Of a stretch of 64,000 bases of DNA, positions 34,781 through 43,290 are shown piece after piece. The first letter of the stretch is position 1; each line of letters begins with the position of its first letter. A program made the position numbers and the translations under genes. The stretch comes from DATATV01 sp036268615 (GTDB lineage Bacteria; Actinomycetota; Actinomycetes; Mycobacteriales; Pseudonocardiaceae), in the NCBI GenBank assembly GCA_036268615.1, contig DATATV010000042.1:19090-83089 (forward strand). The letters run 5' to 3'. The notes below the pieces were generated by a model that saw nothing but the letters and a program-made list of their open reading frames with translations, made no database searches and was not told where the DNA came from.

Positions 34781-35356
34781 GTGAACCCGAACTCGGACAC
34801 CATGCAGGTGGACGACCTACAGCTGGTCGCGTTGCCCAGCGCGATCAACTGCGCCGAACTGTTCGTGCGGTTCGCCCTGACCGAGTGGTCCCTGCGCGCG
34901 ATGGTCGATGAGGCGACGCACGCGGTGACCACGCTGGTCGGGCAGGTCGTCGAGATTTCCGACCAACGCTCGCCGTGCATGATCACGGTGCGGTTGCGGG
35001 TGCACAGCGACTGTCTGGTCGTCGAGATCGAGGACGACTCGCTGGCGCTGCCGCCGGCCGAGCCGCCGGCGCTCACCGTCGGCCGGACCGGCATCGTGCC
35101 GGGTCGGATGCGCGGCAAGCTGGTCTGGTGCGAGCTGCCGCTGCCCAGCGGGATGAGCGCGTCCTCGGTCCCGCTGCCTCGGCGCGGTCGTCGGCGGGCC
35201 GGCAACAGCGGCGACCAGATCTCGGTCGAGCAGGTCGCCGCGAACTCGGCGGCCAACGCCGACGTGGACCCGCAGGTGATGGAGCGCATCCTCTACGGCC
35301 TCCGCCGCTCCCCGGACGCCCAGATCGAGTACGAACCGCCGATGGATTATCAGTGA
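34781..35356 (+). CDS. Degenerate HATPase (anti-sigma/RsbW-like) protein
   Basis: 191 residues from GTG 34781, with an AGGAGG site. Residues about 12-120 follow the layout of RsbW/SpoIIAB-type anti-sigma kinases: 'AINCAELFVRFALTEWSLRA', then the helix 'MVDEATHAVTTLVGQVVE', and the strand-loop 'LVVEIEDDS'. However the N-box Asn is replaced (DEATHAV instead of E..AN) and the D-x-G-x-G ATP loop is absent, so ATP binding and kinase activity are doubtful. The last 60 residues are a charged tail. It lies beside the sigA gene (convergent, terminator between). It may still bind a partner protein; that is inference. Confidence 0.72.
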   Translation: MNPNSDTMQVDDLQLVALPSAINCAELFVRFALTEWSLRAMVDEATHAVTTLVGQVVEISDQRSPCMITVRLRVHSDCLVVEIEDDSLALPPAEPPALTVGRTGIVPGRMRGKLVWCELPLPSGMSASSVPLPRRGRRRAGNSGDQISVEQVAANSAANADVDPQVMERILYGLRRSPDAQIEYEPPMDYQ

Positions 35357-35382
35357 CCTGGTGCCGCCACAGCGGCATCAGG
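35357..35382 (+). terminator. Short hairpin directly after the HATPase gene
   Basis: An 11-bp stem with one G-T pair (35357-35367 with 35372-35382) and a CACA loop, starting right after the stop codon; no U-tract. Confidence 0.5.
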
Positions 35383-35472
35383 AGATGACCACTTGAAAAC
35401 CGCAACTTGCAAAAAAGCCCGACCCAAGATCCTAGATCCGGCCGAGATCCCGAAAACCAAAGACCGTCCGCA

Positions 35473-35526
35473 AGCCAGAAACCGGCCCGAGATCCAGGAA
35501 TCTGGATCTCGGGCCGGTTTCTGGCT
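35473..35526 (-). terminator. Very strong terminator of sigA
   Basis: A perfect 25-bp inverted repeat (35473-35497 with 35502-35526) with a 4-base loop, 12 bp after the sigA stop. On the minus strand it is followed by a T-rich stretch, so it fits an intrinsic terminator for sigA; it also blocks read-through from the convergent HATPase gene. Confidence 0.92.
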
Positions 35527-35537
35527 GGTGCGGGCCG

Positions 35538-36908
35538 TCAGTCGAGGTAGTCCCGCAGAACCTGCGACCGCGACGGGTGCCGCAGCTTGGACATGGTCTT
35601 CGACTCGATCTGCCGGATGCGCTCCCGAGTGACCCCGTAGACCTGGCCGATCTCGTCCAGCGTGCGCGGCTGGCCGTCGGTGAGGCCGAACCGCAGCCGG
35701 ACCACACCGGCCTCACGCTCGGACAGCGTGGCCAGCACCGACTGCAGCTGGTCCTGCAACAGGGTGAAGGACACCGCGTCCACCGCGACGACCGCCTCGG
35801 AGTCCTCGATGAAGTCACCGAGCTGCGAGTCGCCCTCGTCGCCGATGGTCTGGTCCAGCGAGATGGGCTCCCGGGCGTACTGCTGGATCTCCAGCACCTT
35901 CTCCGGGGTGATGTCCATTTCCTTGGCCAGCTCCTCCGGCGTCGGCTCGCGGCCGAGGTCCTGGAGCAGCTCGCGCTGGATGCGACCGAGCTTGTTGATC
36001 ACTTCGACCATGTGCACCGGGATACGGATGGTGCGGGCCTGGTCGGCCATGGCGCGCGTGATGGCCTGCCGAATCCACCAGGTGGCGTACGTGGAGAACT
36101 TGTAGCCCTTGGTGTAGTCGAACTTCTCCACCGCGCGGATCAGGCCGAGGTTGCCCTCCTGGATCAGGTCCAGGAACGCCATGCCACGCCCGGTGTAGCG
36201 CTTGGCCAGCGACACGACCAGTCGAAGGTTCGCCTCAAGCAGGTGGTTCTTGGCCCGCTCGCCGTCCCGGATGATCCACCGCAGGTCACGGCGCATCTGG
36301 GTGGTGAGCTTCTCGTTGTCGTCCTCGGCCTTGCGCGTGCGCTCGGCCGCGTAGAGGCCGGCCTCGATCCGCTTGGCGAGTTCGACCTCCTCCTCGGCAT
36401 TGAGCAGCGCGACCTTGCCGATCTGCTTGAGGTAGGCACGGACCGAGTCGGCGGACGCGGTGAGCTCGGCGTCCTTACGGGCCTGCCGCAGCGCCTCGGA
36501 CTCTTCTTCGTCCCAGACGAAGTCGCCGTCCTTGCTCGTCTTGGCGGCCTCCTCGACGACCTCGTCCTCGACGACGTCTTCGACAACGTCCTCGATCTCG
36601 ACGTCCTCAAGGTCCTCGGGCGAGACATCGCCCTCGATCTCGCCCTCGGGGTCGTCCGAGTCGCCGGCCTTCTTGGCCTTGCCGGTTGTGCCTGTGGTGG
36701 TCTTGGCGGTCGTCTTCTTGACGGTGCGCGTGCCCGCTGCCTTGCCGGCTGCCGGCTTCTTCGGGGCCGGCTTACGAGCGCCAGGTGCTGCGGCGTCGAT
36801 CTGCTGATCGGCGTCCACCGCGTCCACCGCGGTGGACGCGCCAGTGGTCGTCTTCGCGGCGCTCGCTGGGGTGCCTGAGCGTCGGGTCACGGTTTCTGCG
36901 GCTGCCAC
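35538..36908 (-). CDS. sigA: Principal RNA polymerase sigma factor SigA/HrdB
   Basis: 456 residues from GTG 36908, chosen for its AAAGGG site; an ATG at 36935 would add nine residues but lacks one. The N-terminal 150 residues are an Ala/Lys/Thr-rich then strongly acidic region 1.1-type extension ('GEIEGDVSPEDLEDVEIEDV'). Then come 'GDFVWDEEESEALRQARKDA', region 1.2 'DSVRAYLKQIGKVALLNAEE', region 2 'NLRLVVSLAKRYTGRGMAFL' and 'ITRAMADQARTIRIPVHMVE', region 3, and region 4.2 'GVTRERIRQIESKTMSKLRH'. The C-terminal 300 residues are nearly invariant among actinobacteria. It opens the conserved sigA-ppgK-suhB-cei block. Confidence 0.97.
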   Translation of the reverse strand: MAAAETVTRRSGTPASAAKTTTGASTAVDAVDADQQIDAAAPGARKPAPKKPAAGKAAGTRTVKKTTAKTTTGTTGKAKKAGDSDDPEGEIEGDVSPEDLEDVEIEDVVEDVVEDEVVEEAAKTSKDGDFVWDEEESEALRQARKDAELTASADSVRAYLKQIGKVALLNAEEEVELAKRIEAGLYAAERTRKAEDDNEKLTTQMRRDLRWIIRDGERAKNHLLEANLRLVVSLAKRYTGRGMAFLDLIQEGNLGLIRAVEKFDYTKGYKFSTYATWWIRQAITRAMADQARTIRIPVHMVEVINKLGRIQRELLQDLGREPTPEELAKEMDITPEKVLEIQQYAREPISLDQTIGDEGDSQLGDFIEDSEAVVAVDAVSFTLLQDQLQSVLATLSEREAGVVRLRFGLTDGQPRTLDEIGQVYGVTRERIRQIESKTMSKLRHPSRSQVLRDYLD

Positions 36909-37009
36909 GTACGCCCTTTCGCGACGGTCGATCATGACGGCCGAGGTGAGCGGACCTCGGTGCCTGAGTTCGGGATTCGCCCGCCGGCCTGACGACGGGC
37001 ACGCGTTCC

Positions 37010-37015
37010 ATTGTA
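37010..37015 (-). promoter_or_regulatory. -10 element of a sigA promoter
   Basis: Minus-strand TACAAT (37015-37010) preceded by TAGT, about 100 nt before the sigA GTG. It fits the actinobacterial TAnnnT -10. No good TTGACA-like -35 is seen at 16-18 bp. Confidence 0.5.
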
Positions 37016-37055
37016 ACTACGCTCCGGGCACCTCATGGCAGCGCGCAGTCGTTCG

Positions 37056-37076
37056 GCTTTTGAGTACCGCAAAAGC
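37056..37076 (-). terminator. Hairpin after ppgK
   Basis: GCTTTTG and CAAAAGC arms (7 bp) with a 7-base loop, 18 bp after the ppgK stop, separating ppgK from the sigA promoter on the same strand. Confidence 0.5.
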
Positions 37077-37093
37077 ACCGAATTGATAACAGA

Positions 37094-37858
<765 letters not shown>

Positions 37859-37925
37859 CGGAGGACCCTCCTACTCGATTCAGCTGATTGGCGCTGACCT
37901 TAGCGTGTTGCGGTTGGATGCTGGT

Positions 37926-38753
37926 GTGCCCACTGACAACTATGACGTCTCTCAACTTCGTGACCAGGCCCGACTGGTGGCCGCCGAGGCCGCCCGACTG
38001 GTCGCCGGGCTGCGGGCCGCCGGGCCGGGCGAGGTGTCCACCAAGAGCACCGAGACCGACGTGGTCACCTCCGGCGACCGGGCGGCCGAGCGGCTCGTCC
38101 GGGAGCGGCTGGCGCAGTGGTGGCCGGACGCGCCGGTGCTCGGCGAGGAGGAGGGCGGCGAGACCCCGTCGGCCGGGCTGGCGTGGGTGGTCGACCCGAT
38201 CGACGGCACGGTCAACTACCTCTACGGCCATCCCGCCTACGCGGTGTCGGTGGCCGCCCAGGTGGACGGTGAGTCGGTGGCCGGGGCGATCGTCGAGCCG
38301 GCCACCGGCCGGACCTGGCTGGCCGCCAGAGGAGCGGGCGCGACCCTGGACGGCAGGCCGCTGCGGGTGTCCGCCGCCGACCGGCTGGAGCTGACCCTGG
38401 TGGCCACCGGGTTCGCCTACGACCGGGACCGGCGGGCCCGGCAGGGACAGCTGTGGGCCGGGTTGCTGCCCACGGTCCGGGACATCCGCCGGGGCGGCGC
38501 CGCCTCGCTGGAGCTGTGCGCGGTCGCCGCGGGCTGGGTGGACGCCTACGTCGAGCACGGCCTGCACCGGTGGGACTGGGCCGCAGGCGCGCTGATCGCC
38601 CAGGAGGCCGGCGCGGTGGTCCGGCTGCCGACCGACCCCGGGCAGTCCCGCGCCGACGACGGGCTCGGCGCGGAGGCGGTGTTCGTCAGCACCCCGGGCG
38701 TCGCCGAGCAACTGCGGGCCGCCCTGGCCGGGGCCGGCGCCGGCACGGTCTGA
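37926..38753 (+). CDS. suhB: Inositol monophosphatase family protein
   Basis: 275 residues. Metal and catalytic motifs of the IMPase fold: 'VLGEEEGGE' (motif Glu), 'WVVDPIDGTVNYLYG' (DPIDGT), and 'LHRWDWAAGALIAQEAGAVV' (WDxAAG). It hydrolyses inositol-1-phosphate and related phosphates with Mg2+, a step toward inositol for phosphatidylinositol and mycothiol. GTG 37926 is the likeliest start; the frame reads open far upstream over ppgK. It matches Rv2701 in position. Confidence 0.92.
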   Translation: MPTDNYDVSQLRDQARLVAAEAARLVAGLRAAGPGEVSTKSTETDVVTSGDRAAERLVRERLAQWWPDAPVLGEEEGGETPSAGLAWVVDPIDGTVNYLYGHPAYAVSVAAQVDGESVAGAIVEPATGRTWLAARGAGATLDGRPLRVSAADRLELTLVATGFAYDRDRRARQGQLWAGLLPTVRDIRRGGAASLELCAVAAGWVDAYVEHGLHRWDWAAGALIAQEAGAVVRLPTDPGQSRADDGLGAEAVFVSTPGVAEQLRAALAGAGAGTV

Positions 38754-38755
38754 CG

Positions 38756-38791
38756 GACGAGCCCCGCAGGCGATTGCCTGCGGGGCTCGTC
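38756..38791. terminator. Bidirectional terminator between suhB and cei
   Basis: A perfect 16-bp stem (38756-38771 with 38776-38791) with GATT loop, 2 bp after the suhB stop and 20 bp from the convergent cei stop. Confidence 0.9.
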
Positions 38792-38810
38792 AAGTCGGTC
38801 GGGTCGGGTG

Positions 38811-39494
38811 TCAGCAGGCGATGTTGTGCGCGCCGGCCAGCAGCGTCGGGCTCAGTTGCGGCTGAAGGCCGCCCTGGGCCTGCTGACCGCCCTGCGGCGC
38901 CGGGTGTGCGTTGGCCCACGCGGTGAGCTGCTGCAACGCGCTGGTGGCCGAGGCGTTCGGCGCGACCGCGATGAAGTCCTTGCCGACGGCGAGGTCGACC
39001 GTGGTGTCCTGCCGGTTGTCCCGGATCAGCTGGGTGCACGGCAGGACGAGACTGAGCGTGCGCGCCTCGGCCTGACCGTTGGCGCCGAACCGGATCTGGC
39101 CGACGCACGTCATGTTCTGCTTGGGATACAACGGGTCGTCGGCCGGGCTGGCCGCCTGCTGGAAGCCGAGGCCCAGCAGCTGGGTGGAGACCGTCTGGGC
39201 CTGGCCGCGCTGGGCGCTCGCGTTGAGCACCCGCACCTGGACCTGGCCGGGAGCGGCCGGCGTGACGCTGTCCAGCGCGTTGTAGGGGAGTGCCTGACCG
39301 GCTGCGGCGCCGGTGGCCACCGTGGACGGTGGGCAGGCGACCGCGACGTTGACGTTGCTGTCCTTGTTGATGACCTTGAACCACACCACGACGGCTGCCA
39401 CGAGCAGCAGGGCCACGATGATGATGGCCGGCAACGGCTTCCGCTTGCGGTATATCCCGCTGCGGTTCCCCCGCGCCAAGCCTCCGGCAGCCAC
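38811..39494 (-). CDS. cei: Envelope integrity protein Cei (LytR_C domain)
   Basis: 227 residues from GTG 39494, where a GGGGAGG site fits; an ATG at 39530 would add 12. A basic N-terminus 'GNRSGIYRKRKPLP' is followed by one membrane segment 'AIIIVALLLVAAVVVWFKVI', so the bulk faces outside. A LytR_C domain ('QVQVRVLNASAQRGQAQTVS') and a second similar domain follow, with Cys residues in 'VACPPST', 'MTCVGQIRF' and 'LPCTQLI' suited to disulfides. Cei (Rv2700) is needed for cell-envelope integrity in mycobacteria and it occupies the same place after suhB. The final Cys is the last residue. Confidence 0.9.
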   Translation of the reverse strand: MAAGGLARGNRSGIYRKRKPLPAIIIVALLLVAAVVVWFKVINKDSNVNVAVACPPSTVATGAAAGQALPYNALDSVTPAAPGQVQVRVLNASAQRGQAQTVSTQLLGLGFQQAASPADDPLYPKQNMTCVGQIRFGANGQAEARTLSLVLPCTQLIRDNRQDTTVDLAVGKDFIAVAPNASATSALQQLTAWANAHPAPQGGQQAQGGLQPQLSPTLLAGAHNIAC

Positions 39495-39530
39495 TTGCCC
39501 GTCCTCCCCGGCTAGCGCCTCACATGCCAT

Positions 39531-39972
39531 GCGTACTGATGTTTCCCGCTGATCAGCCTAAGCGTCTCAGCTCGACCGGGTGCACTTGGCTCACCCTTCC
39601 GTCGGGGTGTCGTGTCCCTGTCGTTCCCGTTGCCGAGCGCGGTCAAACAAAGACGTAGCGTCACCGGTCGTGTCGCAGTGTGTATCGCACCACGACGGAG
39701 TGACGCCGACAAGCCGCCAGACGTTGCTCAAGGCGACACATGTCACGTGTGTTAACACGAATGGGTGATCTGAGGTGTAGGGGCCCGCGTGATGGGCTAC
39801 CCTCTGGCCGCTGCACACGTCGATGACCTCGGCCGGATCAACTCGGGGCGGGCCCACCGGCACTGATCTGCGGCGAGACCTCCGTCACCATCGACGTGGG
39901 CACAAAATGCTGTGTTGAGACGTTGTGCAGCGCACGAACAGAAGTATCCGTTGACCGCAGGGGTGAAAATAG
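39531..39972. other. Regulatory-looking gap between cei and DUF4193
   Basis: About 440 bp between divergent genes with no coding bias. It contains a composite stem (39658-39706: GCGTCAC/GTGACGC outside, GTCGTG/CACGAC inside), an imperfect 17-bp palindrome ACACATGTCACGTGTGT at 39736-39752 and an overlapping perfect palindrome GTGTTAACAC at 39749-39758. These are in the place of both promoters. No known riboswitch or regulator box was recognised. Confidence 0.5.
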
Positions 39973-40281
39973 ATGGCGACCGACTACGATGCACCGCGCC
40001 GCAGCGAGGCCGACGAACTCGCTGAGGACTCCCTTGAGGAGCTGAAGGCTCGGCGCAACGAAAACCAGTCTGGTGTCGTCGACGTGGACACGGACGCTCC
40101 TGACGAGAACTTCGAGCTGCCGGGCGCTGACCTGTCCGGGCTTTCCGGCGAGGAGTTGACCGTCAAGGTGCTGCCCAAGCAGGCGGACGAGTTCACCTGC
40201 TCGAAGTGTTTCCTGGTGCACCACCGCAGTCGGCTGGCCGACGAGCACGATGGCCAGTACGTCTGCCGCGACTGCGCCTGA
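39973..40281 (+). CDS. DUF4193 family protein
   Basis: 102 residues from ATG 39973, 8 nt after an AGGGGTG site. An acidic N-terminal half ('EADELAEDSLEELKARRNEN') leads to a treble-clef-like zinc site 'FTCSKCFLVHHRSRLADE' and 'YVCRDCA' (two CxxC pairs). It corresponds to Rv2699. The family is confined to actinobacteria, usually strongly expressed; function not established. It ends before a terminator at 40367. Confidence 0.92.
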   Translation: MATDYDAPRRSEADELAEDSLEELKARRNENQSGVVDVDTDAPDENFELPGADLSGLSGEELTVKVLPKQADEFTCSKCFLVHHRSRLADEHDGQYVCRDCA

Positions 40282-40366
40282 GAGCTGCTCCGACCAGCCG
40301 GTTCGTGCGCCTGTAACGACACCGTCACGCTGACCGACCACCCAGAATCCGACGATCACAACTCAT

Positions 40367-40397
40367 CTGAGCACCCGCGTCCAGCGCGGGTGCTCAG
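40367..40397. terminator. Terminator between DUF4193 and DUF3093 genes
   Basis: A 13-bp perfect stem (40367-40379 with 40385-40397), 5-base loop, lying between converging stops at 40281 and 40404. Confidence 0.85.
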
Positions 40398-40403
40398 CGC
40401 TGT

Positions 40404-41003
40404 TCAGACCTCTTCGGCCGGCTTTTCCGGGGTCCTGCCCGCGTTGGTGCTGCCGTCACCGGTGCTGTCGTCGTTGGTGCTGTCCGTCTCCAGGGCGATG
40501 GCCGCGGTGATCGCGTTCACCAGGTGCTCGGGCGTGCGCGAGCTGATCAGCCAGTAGGGAGTCGGGTCGTCGGGGTCGTCCAGCTTGAGAAAGACCATCG
40601 GCCCGACCCAGCTGCGGTGCAGCGCGAACGCGGCCGGGTCGAAGTTCGGACCGAGCACCTTGCGCTTGGCCGTCGCCGGCACGATCCGGATCTCCTCGAT
40701 GAACTTCACCGGAAGGTGTGCTTCGCCGACAAAGATCTCGCCGTCGTGCACCTCGACCTTGGCGGCGCTGAACCGCCAGAGGATGAGCAGACAGAGCGGA
40801 ATGGTGATGACGTAGGGCAGCCAGGCCCGGACGCCCGGGTAACCCATGTGCACCTCGGCGGCCAGCAGGCCGGCGGCCAGCAGTGGCAGCAGCCAGTGCC
40901 ACCACGGCAGGTAGAGCCGCTCGCTGTAGTTCGGGCCGGCGGCCGGTGCGTCGGTGGCCGACGCCTCGGTGCCGGTTGCCGCCGTGCTCGCGCTGTCGGT
41001 CAC
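40404..41003 (-). CDS. DUF3093 membrane protein
   Basis: 199 residues from GTG 41003. After a low-complexity Ala/Thr tail comes 'YSERLYLPWWHWLLPLLAAG', a second hydrophobic segment 'WLPYVITIPLCLLILWRF', then a cytoplasmic PH-like beta domain ('VEVHDGEIFVGEAHLPVKFI', 'RSWVGPMVFLKLDDPDDPTP', 'YWLISSRTPEHLVNAI'). This is the DUF3093 family (Rv2698); no activity known. It is divergent from dut, with only 32 bp between the two starts. Confidence 0.9.
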   Translation of the reverse strand: MTDSASTAATGTEASATDAPAAGPNYSERLYLPWWHWLLPLLAAGLLAAEVHMGYPGVRAWLPYVITIPLCLLILWRFSAAKVEVHDGEIFVGEAHLPVKFIEEIRIVPATAKRKVLGPNFDPAAFALHRSWVGPMVFLKLDDPDDPTPYWLISSRTPEHLVNAITAAIALETDSTNDDSTGDGSTNAGRTPEKPAEEV

Positions 41004-41021
41004 GCAACCAGGGTAGTCCGG

Positions 41022-41027
41022 TAGTCT
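41022..41027 (+). promoter_or_regulatory. Possible -10 of a leaderless dut transcript
   Basis: TAGTCT at 41022-41027 fits TAnnnT and lies 8 nt before the dut GTG, which has no ribosome site. This is the spacing expected for a leaderless mRNA, common in actinobacteria. Confidence 0.4.
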
Positions 41028-41035
41028 CGCCGCCC

Positions 41036-41530
41036 GTGTCCAGCGTCGAGGTACTGCTGTCCCGAGTCGATCCCGGCGTGCCCCTGCCGTCCTACGCGCG
41101 CGCCGGCGATGCCGGCGCCGATCTGGTCGCCACGGCCGACGTGGTGATCGCGCCCGGCGAGCGGGCCGTGGTCGGTACCGGAGTGGCCATCGCGTTGCCC
41201 GAGGGCTACGCGGGGTTCGTGCATCCGCGGTCGGGTTTGGCCGCGCGGGCGGGTCTGTCGGTGGTGAACACGCCGGGCACCATCGATTCCGGCTACCGTG
41301 GCGAGATCAAGGTCTGCCTGATCAATCACGACCTGCGCGAGCCGATCGTGCTCACCCGAGGCGACCGGATCGCCCAGCTGGTGATCCAGCGGGTCGAGCA
41401 GGCGGTCTTCCGCGAGGTCGAGGTGCTGCCGGAGACCGAACGCGGGGCTGGCGGCTACGGGTCGACCGGCGGGCATGTCACCCTGGGAGCGCGGGCCGGT
41501 GCGGTCGGCGTTCACCGGACGGAGGACTAG
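41036..41530 (+). CDS. dut: dUTP diphosphatase
   Basis: A 164-residue trimeric dUTPase that converts dUTP to dUMP. All five family motifs are present: I 'AGDAGADLVA', II 'PRSGLAAR', III 'GLSVVNTPGTIDSGYRGEIK', IV 'TRGDRIAQLVI', V 'ERGAGGYGSTGG'. Start GTG 41036 lacks a ribosome site. Its TAG stop overlaps the GTG of the DUF3710 gene by one base, as in Rv2697-Rv2696. Confidence 0.96.
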   Translation: MSSVEVLLSRVDPGVPLPSYARAGDAGADLVATADVVIAPGERAVVGTGVAIALPEGYAGFVHPRSGLAARAGLSVVNTPGTIDSGYRGEIKVCLINHDLREPIVLTRGDRIAQLVIQRVEQAVFREVEVLPETERGAGGYGSTGGHVTLGARAGAVGVHRTED

Positions 41531-42231
41531 TGGGCATCTTCGGTCGACGCAGCAGTGGACGGCACGCGCACGAGGTCGCAGATGACGTGGACGACGCCGA
41601 CGGTGCCTACGCCGACGACTACGACGAGTACGAGGACGAGCTGGATGGCGGCCGCGACCCGTACGAGCTGACCGACGGCCCCTACGACGAGGACGAGGCA
41701 CCGGACGACGGGCTCGCCCGGCTGGACCTCGGCTCGGTGAAGCTGCCGCTGCCGGAGGGGGCCAGCGTCCAGGTCGAGATGGACCCGACCGGTCCGCTGC
41801 GCGCCGTGCACGTGGTCACCGCGAACGGTCGGCACACGGTGAGTGCGTATGCCGCGCCGCGGTCGGCGACGCTGTGGGCCGAGGTGGCCCGGGAGTTGTC
41901 CGAGCAGCTGCACGGTGACGGCGCGCGGGTGCGCAAGGAGAACGGCCCGCTCGGCATCGAGCTGGTCGCGTTCGTCAACGATGTGCTGCTGCGCTTCGTC
42001 GGCGTGGACGGCCCACGCTGGATGCTGCGCGCTGTGGCGGCGGGACCGAAGGAGCAGTCGGCGAAGGCCGCGGAGGAGATGCGCGACATCGTGCGCGGGA
42101 CGGTTGTGGTGCGGGGAGAGCACCCGATGCCGGTGCGCACGCCGTTGCCGCTGACGTTGCCCGAGCAGATCGCGGCACATTTGCAGGCGCAGGGTGGGCC
42201 GCAGCCGTCGAACCCGGCGATGCCTGGCTGA
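41530..42231 (+). CDS. DUF3710 family protein
   Basis: 233 residues. An acidic, Asp/Tyr-rich tail ('DDVDDADGAYADDYDEYEDE') of about 60 residues leads to the conserved domain 'RLDLGSVKLPLPEGASVQVE', 'HVVTANGRHTVSAYAAPRSA', 'GVDGPRWMLRAVAAGPKEQS'. It corresponds to Rv2696 and is tied to dut by a one-base overlap. Function unknown. After its stop the conserved block is interrupted by the repeat tract that starts at about 42237. Confidence 0.9.
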   Translation: MGIFGRRSSGRHAHEVADDVDDADGAYADDYDEYEDELDGGRDPYELTDGPYDEDEAPDDGLARLDLGSVKLPLPEGASVQVEMDPTGPLRAVHVVTANGRHTVSAYAAPRSATLWAEVARELSEQLHGDGARVRKENGPLGIELVAFVNDVLLRFVGVDGPRWMLRAVAAGPKEQSAKAAEEMRDIVRGTVVVRGEHPMPVRTPLPLTLPEQIAAHLQAQGGPQPSNPAMPG

Positions 42232-42938
42232 TCTCACCGGCTGGTCTGCTGGGTGGCTGATTTTGTGGCTCGTTGGCTCGCGCGGGTGGCCTGTTGCCAG
42301 GTGGGCAATGGTTCCCGATCGGGTGATCTGCGGACGGCTTGGTCCTTGGGATGTGGTCCGGCCGGCCTGCTGCTTGGTGGGTTCGGCTCCGGTTCGCTGG
42401 GTCGGGTCGCTTGTTGCCAGGTGGGCAATGGTTCGCCGGTCGGGTGGTTTGCGTCCGGCTTGATTCCTGGGGGTGCGGCCCCGTGCCCAGCTGCTCGGTG
42501 GGTTCGGCTGTGCTCGGGTGACTTGGCTGGGCTTGTTGCCAGGTCGGCCAGGCTTCTCGATTGGGTGATCTGCGGATCGCTCGGTTTTGCGGTGCAGGCC
42601 GGCGGCCCGCTGCTTGATGGCTTCGAACCCGACTGGCTGATTGATTGGGCTTGTTGCTAGGTGAGCAAGATTTCTTGATCAGGTGGCCTGCCTCGCGATG
42701 CGCATAGGAGGCTGCCGCCGGGTGAATTGGCTGGCTTGTTGCCATGCTGGCAAGGTTTCTCGGCCATGCGGCTGGCCAATAAGGGGTTGGTCGGTTTTCG
42801 CCAGGTGGCCGAATTGGGCGGAACTGCAAGGCTGGCAAAGGTTTTTGCTGGGCGGCCTGCCGCAATGTGCGCTCGGTTGACTGCTGGGGATGGCTGAATT
42901 CAGCTGGCGGCAGTGCCGGGTAGGCAAGGTTTCTTCGG

Positions 42939-42963
42939 GCCGATAGCCGATAGCCGATAGCCG
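42939..42963. repeat. 7-bp tandem repeat, 3.6 copies
   Basis: Three exact copies of GCCGATA and a partial fourth, directly after the seventh hairpin unit. The perfect identity suggests recent slippage within an otherwise aged array. Confidence 0.9.
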
Positions 42964-43124
42964 GTCGTTGATCGTTGGCGCTCGGCTTCCGGCGGATGCG
43001 GTTGTGCGGGTTCCCGGCACTGGCGGTGTCAACGGCGGATCACGGACGGGTGAATTGGCTGCCGTGTTGCCAACTAGGCAAGGTTTGGCAGGCGACCGAC
43101 ATACCCGGTTTGGCAGATTTGTCG

Positions 43125-43290
43125 GCCACCAAGCCACCAAGCCACCAAGCCGCCGGGCCACCAAACCGCCGGGCCGCCGAGTCACCAAACCGCGAAGCCC
43201 TCAGGTCGCCGAGCCACCAAGGTCGCCGAGCCACCAAGGTCGCCGAGCCGTCACGCCACCAAATCGTCAGACCGTCGCGCCAATCAGACT
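43125..43290. repeat. Degenerate 8-bp satellite
   Basis: Starts with three exact GCCACCAA copies (43125-43148), then variants (GCCGCCGG, GTCGCCGA). It includes a 17-bp unit GGTCGCCGAGCCACCAA repeated exactly at 43204-43220 and 43221-43237 and partly at 43238. It runs into the 3' end of the hydrolase gene. Confidence 0.85.
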
